This document shows positions 13,109 to 22,594 of a DNA stretch of 64,000 nt, one piece after another. Where the stretch lies: the NCBI GenBank assembly GCA_948144175.1, contig CANXME010000213.1:2814501-2878500 (forward strand). Reading direction: 5' to 3'. The position numbers were made by a program, and so were the translations under genes. Source of the stretch: Closterium sp. NIES-65. Its lineage: Eukaryota; Streptophyta; Zygnematophyceae; Desmidiales; Closteriaceae. The notes under the pieces are model-generated. The model ran no database searches. It was not told the origin of the DNA and saw nothing but the letters and a program-made list of their open reading frames with translations. The number at the start of each line of letters is the position of its first letter. The first letter of the stretch is position 1.

Positions 13109-16100
13109 TGCGTGAATGTGTGTGTGTGTGAAAGTGCGAGAGTGTGAGAGGAGTGTGTGTGTGTGTGTGTATGTGTGTGTCAGAGTGTAAGGTGCGGGAA
13201 GTTGGGAAGGAAGGAGCTGCAGGTGTTTCCCTCAACGGGTTGCATCACCCACGAAGATTGCATTAACAGAATGACAAACAAACAAACGTTAAAGAATTCG
13301 TGACAGTAGCGAACGCATTAGTAACGTCCCAATAACAGCCCGTGTGCGCATGAGTGTGTAGGTACTTTCAAGGGACCAGAGCTGCTGGTAAACCTGGAGG
13401 AGTACGGCTGGCTACTCATGACGACTCGCTCGACATGCAGCGTTCTCAACCCTGCTTCGTTGCATTTCCTCTGCGTCTCCTGCTGCTCGGCCCTGCAGGT
13501 ACTTCAAGGGCCCAGAGCTACTGGTGGACCACTGGAGGAGTACGACTACTCGCCGCTCGACATGTGCTGTGGCGTTCTCAACACCACTGGCTCCTCCTCC
13601 TGTGCTTCCATGCCCTTCTCGGCCGTTCCTGTGCTCCCCCGCTCTCCCATCCCCCAGGTACTTCAAGGGCCCAGAGCTACTGGTGGATCTGGAGGAGTAC
13701 GACTACTCGCTTGACATGTGGAGCTTCGGATGCATGGTCGCCGGGATGGTGAGCCGTGGCATGGTGACGCATGGCATGGCATGGCATGGCGTGGCATGGC
13801 ATGGCGTGACATGGCATGGCGTGACATGGCATGGCGTGACATGGCATGGCGTGACATGGCATGGCGTGGCATGGCATGGCGTGACATGGCATGGCGTGAC
13901 ATGGCATGGTGTGACATGGCATGGTGTGACATGGCATGGTGTGACATGGCATGGCGTGACATGGCATGGCGTGACATGGCATGGCGTGGCATGGCATGGC
14001 GTGACATGGCATGGCGTGACATGGCATGGCGTGGCATGGCATGGCGTGACATGGCATGGCGTGGCATGGCATGGCGTGACATGGCATGGCGTGACATGGC
14101 ATGGTGTGACATGGCATGGCGTGACATGGCATGGTGTGACATGGCATGGCGTGACATGGCATGGTGTGACATGGCATGGCGTGACATGGCATGGCGTGAC
14201 ATGGCATGGCATGGCATGGCATGATGGCCATCGAAATAGTGGTTCACAGATAACCATCCATGCATTCCCTTTCCCTGCACCGGAGCACACCACACCAGCT
14301 CTTGCACCTCATCAGCTTCCTCCTCCCACGTTTCCACCCAGACCTCCCCACCCCATCGATTTCGAAGTCCATTCTAAATTACCTCCAAACCGCCACCCCA
14401 GTCTCAGATTTCTTCCCCCCCCAACTCTCAAGCATTCCTCCTCCCTCAACCCCCACCCAACCGTCCTTCCTCCTCCCCCTCTCCCCCATTGCATGTGCGT
14501 GCGTGTGCGCAGGTGTTTCGGCGAGAGCCCTTCTTCTGTGGGTGGGACAATGCGGACCAGCTCGTGAAGATAGCTCAGGTGAGGCAGGGGAAGAGAGGTA
14601 CGCCGGGCTCTCGTTACAACTCGCCTTAAAGCTCGCCTCTTGAGCGCTTGTTACAGCATGGCAGCTCAAACATGGAACAAATTGGCAGTGGTAGGAAGTG
14701 CTTGTGAAGGGGTACAAGCGGCATATGTGAGTAGTCGTACATGACAAGTGAAAGTTAGTACTGTGGAAACTGGAAGGACGCGCAACAAACATATGTGTCC
14801 GTTGACATATCCTTATCAGTGGTTCATTTTTGCGGCGCCTCAGGAATGCGCTTTTATACAACTGTCTCATGGGTGTCCGTTGACATGACTTCACGAGTGG
14901 TTCATGACTTCACGAGTGGTTCATGACTTCATGAGTGGTTCATGACTTCACGAGTGGTTCATGACTTCATGAGTGGTTCATGACTTCATGAGTGGTTCAT
15001 GACTTCACGAGTGGTTCATGACTTCACGAGTGCTTCATGACTTCACGAGTGCTTCATGACTTCACGAGTGCTTCATGACTTCAAGTGCTTCGCCACTGCT
15101 GAGCTCGTGTCAAGTCGAACGTTGAGTTAAACGCATGTGTGTGTGTGTGTGTGCGTTTGTGTGCGTGTGTGCGTGTGTGTGCGTGGGTGCGTGTATGCGT
15201 GTGTATGTGTGTGCGTGTGTGCGCGTGCATGTGTGTGTGTGGGCATGCACTTGCATGCGCGTGCGTGCATGTGTGCATGTGTGGTTATGCATGTGTGTGC
15301 ATGTATGACTGCAGGTGTTGGGCACGGACAGCCTGTTTGACTATGTGAAGCGCTACAACATCAAGCTGGACCCACACCTGCAACTCCTGCTCTCCAGGTG
15401 CACTGCCCCTCCCCGGCCTCTCCCTGCCCTTTACCCGTCCTGCCCCTCCCTTCCCTAACCGCCCTGCCTCTCCCGGCACTCTCCCTGTGTTGCTGAAGAT
15501 GGACTATCGTGCTCTTTTGGCTATCACTTGTCCTCCCTGTCTACCTTTTTTTCCTCTTGGATCGAATTCTGCCGTTTTTTCCCCTGTCTACTCATGGGAG
15601 TGACTTTTGAGAATTCTCAACTGTCTACTCATACGTACCCCCCTTGTATCTCTTTCTCCAGGAATATTCGCTCGTTCATCCTGTCCTTCCATTTCCATCC
15701 CCTTCTCCCTTGCCCTTCCTTCCCCTAATTTCCCACTTCCCGCACCTTCTCCCCCCATCCCCACATCCCCTTCTTTCCCCCGCCCTCCCCCCTCCTCCTG
15801 GTTACCCCATGTGCAGGCGACCGCGCAAGCCATGGTCGCGGTTCATCACGTGTGACAACCACCACCTCGTGTCCGCTCAGGTGCGTGCATCCGTGCATGC
15901 GTGCATGCGTGCATGCGTGCATCCGTGCATGCGTGCATCCGTGCATGCGTGCATCCGTGCATGCGTGCATCCGTGCGTGCGTGCATGCATGCGTGCATGT
16001 GTATGTGCACCCCGGGCGTTTGATTCTTTCACGGGGGTCACTCTCTTGAGTGCGCCCACGTGGTGACTCCAAACCCACGCAGGCAGACACACAAGGGGTT

Positions 16101-16932
16101 TCAAGTGAGAGGGCTTGAGTGGCTTCCGTGCTGATGCGCTCTGGCTGAGGGTCTGGTGCTCTGGATGGACCGATGCTGCAGGGTTTGTTTGAGAATTCTC
16201 AAAAAAACCCTGCAGCATTATGAGAGAGTTGGCAGGCTGACGTTTCGTCTCGATCCATGGAAATGTTGGCCCCTTGACCCCATGGAAAAAATTGTGTTCT
16301 CTCTCCTCAGTCCTCCACCCACTCGACCCCCTCGTGCTCCCCACGTGCCCTCACAGGCGGTGGATCTGATCAACAAGCTGTTGCGCTACAACCACCACAC
16401 ACGCCTTTTGTGGCCCCTCAAAAGACCTTTCCCCCACACTTTCCCCCCACACTTGTCCCCCACACTTGTTCCCCTCCCCACACGTGTCCCCCACACGTGT
16501 CTTCCTCGTGCTCCCCGCGTGCCCCCACAGGCGGTGGATCTGATAGACAAGCTTCTGCGCTACGACCACCGCACACGCCTCACTGCCCAGGAGGCCATGG
16601 TGGGTGCGAGGGGGAGAAGGGGGAGGGGTTGGGGGTGGAGAAGGGGGAGGAAGGGAGGGAGGGGTGGGGAAGGAGGCATGGCTTTTCATGGCTTTTGGTG
16701 TTTTGGATGCTTGTTTGGATTGTGTGGGTGCTCGTTGCGACTTCTCCCTGTCTCTTTCTCTCCTCTCCCCTCTCTTCTCTCTGTTCATACACAGCTGTCC
16801 CTCCTTTCTCTCTTCCCCCTTCTTCTTCCCCCCTCCCGTCCCCCTTCCTCCTGTCCCTGCATCTCTCTCTCTCAGGCGCACCCGTTTTTCGACCCTGTGG
16901 CGCCTGGAAGGGGCGGAGATGCATCAGGGTGA
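9964..16932 (+). CDS. Casein kinase 2 catalytic subunit alpha, plastid-type
   Basis: Ser/Thr kinase of the CK2 alpha family. Exons: 9964-10925, 11584-11713, 12429-12623, 12830-12987, 13658-13748, 14513-14578, 15315-15397, 15817-15880, 16531-16599, 16876-16932. Phases close throughout, giving 624 residues. The core starts near residue 305 ([16 protein letters not shown]). It has the glycine loop GRGKYS (333-338), the basic patch [16 protein letters not shown] with catalytic D443, the CK2 hallmark DWG in place of DFG (D462), and FKGPELLVD. The usual family length is about 330-350, so the first ~300 residues are extra: Ser/Ala/Pro/His-rich and almost without acidic residues for the first ~100, which fits a chloroplast transit peptide as in plant cpCK2. 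The ATG at 9964 is the first in frame; an upstream non-coding exon is possible. Introns hold partial copies of exons 2, 5 and 9. Confidence 0.92.
11037..11515 (+). repeat. Partial copies of CK2 exon 2 within intron 1
   Basis: Four fragments resemble the 5' part of the real exon 2 (11584-11713): about 11037-11065, 11160-11213, 11311-11345 and 11445-11515. Each encodes a variant of YE-V-RKVGRG, and some keep the acceptor and the CGAGCAGG start. None continues to the exon end. The flanking text (aagacagggt) is duplicated as well. Confidence 0.85.
11783..11925 (+). repeat. Partial copies of the CK2 exon 2 end within intron 2
   Basis: Two degraded copies of the 3' part of exon 2 follow the real one, near 11783-11817 (AAAGTGCTCCAGCC then CGGCGGAAGAAG) and near 11876-11925 (GTGCATCGTCACAGTGCAG). 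The true exon is therefore flanked by fragments on both sides. Confidence 0.7.
13055..13106 (+). repeat. (AG)n microsatellite in CK2 intron 4
   Basis: About 25 uninterrupted AG units shortly downstream of the exon 4 donor, followed by an impure GT-rich tract to about 13180. Confidence 0.95.
13358..13572 (+). repeat. Two partial copies of CK2 exon 5 in intron 4
   Basis: Fragments at about 13360-13430 and 13498-13570 resemble the start of the real exon 5 (13658-13748), including the AGGTACTTCAAGGG junction and the GAGGAGTACG and CTCGACATG words. Each loses frame internally and is followed by a related GTTCTCAAC tail, so the duplicated unit ran past the exon fragment. Only the third copy gives a continuous kinase. 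Confidence 0.88.
13752..14224 (+). repeat. 15-bp minisatellite in CK2 intron 5
   Basis: About 30 tandem copies of GACATGGCATGGCGT with GTGAC/GTGGC variants, starting a few bases after the exon 5 donor at 13749. Long ORFs on both strands here come only from the 15-bp period, a multiple of three. Confidence 0.97.
14794..15085 (+). repeat. 19-bp minisatellite in CK2 intron 6
   Basis: About ten copies of CATGACTTCACGAGTGGTT (or TGCTT), from about 14887. The word TGTCCGTTGACAT occurs at about 14797 and again near 14875, so the array sits at a longer direct duplication. Confidence 0.93.
15134..15312 (+). repeat. GT/GTGC-rich microsatellite in CK2 intron 6
   Basis: An impure GTGTGC tract running up to the acceptor of exon 7 (15315). 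Confidence 0.9.
15603..15620. repeat. Fold-back palindrome with AATT centre
   Basis: CTTTTGAG-AATT-CTCAA; the inner 14 bp are a perfect palindrome. It lies in CK2 intron 7 between two exact copies of ctgtctactcat (15584-15595 and 15621-15632). Confidence 0.9.
15881..16003 (+). repeat. GTGCATGC-type minisatellite at the CK2 exon 8 donor
   Basis: Repeats of GTGCATGCGTGCATCC begin exactly at the donor at 15881, so the splice site is the first unit of the array. Confidence 0.9.
16173..16218. repeat. 46-bp inverted repeat around an AATT palindrome
   Basis: Outer arms atgctgcagggttt (16173-16186) and aaaccctgcagcat (16205-16218) enclose TTTGAG-AATT-CTCAAA. Here the flanks are inverted rather than direct. 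Confidence 0.9.
16340..16427 (+). repeat. Partial copy of CK2 exon 9
   Basis: A fragment encoding [17 protein letters not shown] with its own CACAG acceptor precedes the real exon 9 (16531-16599). It stops mid-exon at a junction reading CTTTTG-TGGCCC-CTCAAAAG, an imperfect form of the window's recurring palindrome. Confidence 0.85.
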
Positions 16933-18417
16933 TGTGTGGTGGTGTGCGTTGACTTCAGGTGACGAGGGGTGAAAGGAAGGCAGGTGGGACATTGTGCATC
17001 CCCCATGGGAACTGGTGGAGAAAGGAGGGAGAGGCTGAGGGGGAGGGAGAGAAAGCAGGAAGCGGCTGTTCTCTCTTGCGCTCTCTGCCTCTCTTGCTCC
17101 TGGTATAAGAAGAACACCACACCATAGTGTACATACAGCGCAAGCTGCTTTCTGTGAGCTGCTTAGGCTTGACACAACACCACTCCACACTTGTGCACAG
17201 CTCACTTGCACCCAGGGGCCTGGATCCGGTTTGCAGACTCTCTGGAATCTCTCTCTTGCTTCAAGCATCCAGCTGTGTCAGCATGGTGGGTTGGGAGTGA
17301 ATGCCAGTAACACGGCAGCGGGGGGGAATTTGGCCAGTGGATGGTGCTGCGAGTGGGATCTGAAGACTTCAGTTTTGGGAGGTCTCTGGCTGCTTTCTCC
17401 AGGATTTTCGTGTATTATTTTGTGATTTATCTTGTCAGGTGGTTTTTTTGACATGCTTTGTTTACAATATGTGTTTTTATATTTAAGCAATTTATATGCA
17501 TGGTTGGTTGGAGCCTTTTGTGGTTATGCTGACACCATGTCATGTTTCTCTTCCTAAATTCAGTGCAGGGGTTATGGCAACTAAAGCAGTCTGTCAAGAT
17601 ATTTGAAAGTCAGAGTGCTGGTATGCCTCACCGAAAAATGATATTCTATAACGAGTTCTCTCGCTACCGCAGAATTCCCGTCGAGAATTGCCCCTTACAA
17701 TTTTCAATGATCTAATATAGAGTACAGAAGTAACTGCGTAACACACGTAGATAATTGTGCTATTTGCTTTAGCCCTATCTCCGTTCATTATCAGCGAGCA
17801 CATTCCCTCTCCTTTCCTAGCATAGCCCCCACAGATGAGCCCCACAAACGCCCTCTTCTATTTGCTACGGTCACAACCTTCCCACAACGATCAACGCGTC
17901 GTCATGTCAAGGATCCATCATCCACGTCCTCGGGGAATCCGTCCGTAACCGGCAGTTGTCGCAGCAACCTGAACCGCACCAGGCGTTATCCTCTTCATCT
18001 CACTGTACAGACCTCTGGCAGAGCGGTTCGAAGCCTCGAGCTTGAGAACTATATTCGTTTTGGATAAGTCTCGACTTGAGTCTCCTTGATCGCAAGGAGC
18101 GTGATCGTGCCGACCCTGATAGCGACTAACGTTGGTAGAACGACGAGCCTGATCGCGAATAGCGTTTGCTACGACGGCGACTGTCCTTTCTCTCGGTGGC
18201 TGTATCTCCTCGCGACCTCTCTCTTTCACAATCTCTGTTTCGACCCAACCGTCTTGCGCTGTGTTTCTTGTTTCCGCTCGATCCCGCTCCCGCTCTCTAT
18301 CCTTACGCCGTTTCCCACACAAACACGCAATTCTTCAAGCGCAAATTCGGCCACGCGCAATTCGTCAAATCGCCACTGGTATTAACTAAACTCGCGTGCC
18401 ACTCGCGGCGAGGAGCC
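16933..18417. other. Intergenic stretch between CK2 and the RanBPM-like gene
   Basis: No ORF here resembles a protein I know. It should contain the CK2 3' UTR and the promoter and 5' UTR of the next gene. The last ~300 bases become pyrimidine-rich before the ATG at 18418. Confidence 0.5.
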
Positions 18418-21400
18418 ATGTTCGCCAAATTCCGCCAACAACAGCAGCAGCAGCAACAGCAACAGGGAGGGGATTCATCACCGTGGGAATCAGAGGAACC
18501 GGAACCGACCGAGCTGAACCCGAGCAAGTGCGGGCAGCGGTTACTTCTTAGCAAGGACAAGCTAAGCGTCACGTACACGGGCAACGGCACGCACAACAAC
18601 GACGTTGGTGCCATCCAGGCGAATCGCGCGGCGCCTAGCCAGCGCGCGATCTACTACTTCGAGATTGTCGTGAAGGACCGCGGCACGCGCGGGTGTGTGG
18701 CCGTTGGGTTCGCGGACGCGAGCTTTAAGACGTGCCGGCAGCCAGGGTGAGTGTGTAGGGCGCAACTGGAGAGGGGGAGCGAGGTGAGTTGTGAGTTGAC
18801 TCAAAAGTCACCTTGTTGGTTTCGCGGACGCGAGCTTTAAGACGTGCCGGCAGCCAGGGTGAGCGGGGGTGAGGGGGGTTGAGGTGGGGTTGAGGAGGGG
18901 TGGGGAGGGGCGAAAAGAGGTGAGGAGGAGGTCGGGTAGGGGAAGAAAAGGAGGGGGATTTGGGGGTGTTAGGAAGAGGGAGGTACGCAGGTTGATTGAG
19001 GTTGCCCCAGTACCTTCCTCATCTCATGCATCTCTCCCACGTCCCACACTATTTTTCCCTGACTTGGTCTCCATCAACTCACCTCTCCAACCCCATCTCG
19101 GCCCGCACGCACGGGGCACCCCCTGCCCCACCAGGTGGGAGGCGAGCAGCTACGGGTACCACGGGGACAACGGCAAGGTGTATCACAACAGCGGGCGCGG
19201 GGAGGCGTACGGGCCCGAGTTCACCACCAACGACGTGGTGGGCGCGGGCATCAACTACGGCACACACGAGATCTTCTTCACGTCTGTGCTGCCTCTCTCT
19301 CACTGCCTCTCAGTACCTCACTGCCTGCCTCTCAGTCACCCTCTCTGCCTCTCAGTCACTCTCTCTGCCTCTCAGTCACCCTCTCTGCCTCTCAGTCACT
19401 CTCTCTGCCTCTCAGTCACCCTCTCTGCCTCTCAGTCACTCTCTCTGCCTCTCAGTCACTCTCCCTGAGTTCACCACCAACGACGTGGTGGGCGCGGGCA
19501 TCAACTATGGCACGCACGAGATCTTCTTCACGTTTGTGCTTGTACCGTGCTAGAGCGAGTACAGCCCTTCAATTTTGCTCCAGGCCAGAGGCAAGTTTTG
19601 AGACGCGGTGGGCGGGGCGCGGGCATCAAATACGGCTTGCTGCGGTTCGAATCCTTCTTTACTCTGCAGCGGGCATCAACTACGGCACACACGAGGTCTT
19701 CTTCACGTCAGCCTTGACACACGTCGTCTACTTTTAGTTTCTTGTGTTGTTGTTGGAGACGTCTCAAAGCGCAATGACGTTGCAGGTATTAACACGAGAT
19801 GGCGCAGGCATTAACTACGGATGGCACACACGAGATCTTCACGCCACTGCCTCTCACTGCCTCTCACTGCCTCTCACTGCCTCTCGCTGCCCCACGGCCA
19901 GAGCCAGTGTTGCTCTGTTGTGCTCGTCCCCCCTCGTCTCTCTTCATTCTGCCCTACCCTGTTCGTCTCTCTTACCCCTCCTTCCCTGTGTGCCCCGCCG
20001 TGTCTCACCTCCTCCCCCGTTCCCTCTCTCTCCCGGCAGCAAGAACGGCAAGTCGTTGGGGCCGGCGTTTCGGGATGTGAAGGGCGAGCTGTTCCCCACC
20101 ATTGGCCTGCACAGCCCCAATGAGAGGTGCGTCCCAATGAGAGGTGCGTCCCAATGAGAGGTTAGTTTTGAGGCGCCTCTAAACTGCACAGCCCCAGCCC
20201 CAATGAGAGGTGCGCCTGCACGTGAGATGAGAGCTGCGCTTGTTTGTTCGTTAGCTTGTTTTCCTCTTTGTTAGTTTCTTCTCCTATGCCCCTCATTTGT
20301 TTCAGTGAGAGGTGTACACGTTAGGGGGCGTGTGCGTGCGGCTCGCTTATGCCTTCCTTCGAAGCTCCCTGTTACATGCTTTGTTCCCCCCTTCCTCCCA
20401 GCAAATCACCCTGCTCTGGAACGGTATTTACTTACACTTGCAGTCGCCCCTCCTCATCACATCATCCCCTGTTCCTCCGTGCCTCTCCTCCGTGCCCCTC
20501 CTCTGTGCCTCTCGTCTATGCCAGGGTGGAGGTCAACTTTGGTCAGAAACCTTTCCTCTTTGACGTTCAGGTAACATTCCTCTTCCCCTCTAACTACCTC
20601 CCATGTACCTTGCTCCCATCCCCACTCCCAGGTCATTTCCTCCGGCTCTTAGTCTTCCCACTATCTTCTTTTAACCTAGTTTGTGCCGATGTTCCAGTGA
20701 GCTTATGCTTTTTAGTCACTCAGAAGCGGCCCTGTCGTTCCTGTTTCAGGGAGCTGCTATATGAGCTCTGGCTGGCCTTAACTGCCACCACTCTTTTAGG
20801 GTATCTCCCTCCCTCCCTCCTTCCCTCGCTCCCTCCCTCGCTGCCTGTCTTCCTCCCTCCCTGCCTCCCTGCCTGTCGCCCTCCCGCCCTCCCTTCCTCC
20901 CCTACGGCAGGGTATGGTGATGGACGAGAGGACCAAGGTGCAGCGGTCCATAGACCGCATCCCCTTGTCGCCACACATCACACACAGGTGCCGTGCCGTG
21001 CCGTGCCGTGCCACGCCACCCTCTTGCTCAAACGGTCCTCTCTCTTCTTTCCATGCGCCGTGTGAAATGTGCCATGTGCCATGCGCCGTGTGAAATGTGC
21101 CATGTGCCATGTGCCATGCCCAGTATCACTTAGTCATGGATCACGTACACACCATGTGTCACAGCCACCACGCTTCCTTCTTCCACTGTTTCTCTTCCGC
21201 TTCCCCAGCCGCAACTCGCATAGCACCTCCTCCTCTACCTCCTGTTCTTCTCGTCTCTCCCTCACTCGCTTACTTCCAGCTCACCCACACTCTCTTTCTG
21301 CCTCACCATTCTTCGTGCCTGAACCCCTGCTCCCCTCCTTTCCGCTCCTCCCCACCACAATGAACCCAACCCTCTCTCCTCCTTTCCCCACCCCCCAGCA

Positions 21401-22536
21401 TAGTGCGCTCATACCTGCTCTTTCATGGCTATGCTGACACGCTTGCTGCCCTCGATGCTGCCAGCAATCCGACTCCTGCCACAACCCCTGATGCTGCTGC
21501 TGCTGCTGCTGCTGCTGGTGCATGCGGGGTTGCAAACGGAGCCGTAGAGCCTGCTTCCCTGCTGCGACCGTCAGCAACTGCTGCTGCGGGTGGGGGAGAT
21601 GGAGTGGGAGGAGGGGGCGCAGAGGGGAGTGTGAGGGGGAGGGAGACGGCTTCTGGGCCTGAGCCCATGGAAGTGGCACCAACAGGGATGGACGCTGCTG
21701 CAGCAGCTGCTGCTGCTGGGGCTGCAGGTATCACTAGCCCGCCCCTGTGCTGCTTCCTTCTTCATGTGCTTATTTTTCTAGTCTACTCGAATATCCTCTC
21801 CATGTGCCTGTATAAATGTGTTTCTTTGCCTGCTGCTGTCTTCTCACCTGCTGGTTTTCCCCCTCCGGCTGCTGCTGCTGCTTCTGCTGCTGCTCCTCTG
21901 CCTTTTTTTTGCTGCCGTCGTGTCTAAACAAAGATGGCGGTGCTGCAGGTGCAAAAGCTCCAGGCAACACGCTCTCAACGCAAGGAGCAGAAGCAGCAGC
22001 AGCAGCAGCAGCAGGGCGGGCAAGGGCGCCTAGTGTGGGCTCGCCTTCATGGGACACTGTGCTATCAGGCACGCTCGCCTTCCGAGCTCAAGTCAGACAG
22101 GTGGGCATGCGGGCAGGTGGGCATGCGGGCAGGTGGGCATGCGGGCAGGTGGGCATGCGGGCAGGTGGGCATGCGGGCAGGTGGGCATGCGGGCAGGTGG
22201 GCATGCGGGCAGGTGGGCATGCGGACACAAGTGGACCAAGGAAGGAGGTGGCCTGTTGCAGACAAGCACTTTGTTCCCCCTTCTTTGGCTTCACCGCCTC
22301 CTCTATCGTCGTCGCCTTGCTTCTCCGCTCCTATCTTGGTCTGCTTCTCGTGGACTTCTCATCTCGTCTATTCACTATTGCCCCCTCTCCTGTCTCCCTG
22401 TCTTCTCTGCCCTCTGCCCTCTACCCTGTGCCCTGTGCCCTGTGACTAGCTGATACGAGCGGGGCACATGGATGCAGCACTGAACAAGCTCTTTGAAGTG
22501 CTGCCCCAGCTGCTGCAGGTGCTGCTCGTGGCCAGG

Positions 22537-22594
<58 letters not shown>

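Noticed and set aside
13524-14567. Long ORFs on both strands over the GACATGGCATGGCGT array
   Set aside because: The 15-bp period keeps all frames open; the products are pure repeat.
14887-15085. CRISPR-like array of 19-bp repeats
   Set aside because: Units are directly tandem without spacers and lie in a eukaryotic intron.
16340-16411. First CK2 exon 9-like copy as a real exon
   Set aside because: It lacks the LTAQEAM end and donor; the copy at 16531-16599 completes the kinase.
19618-19655. tRNA-like T-loop GGTTCGAATCC
   Set aside because: The flanking bases do not form a T stem and no acceptor or anticodon arms fit; it lies in a degraded exon copy.
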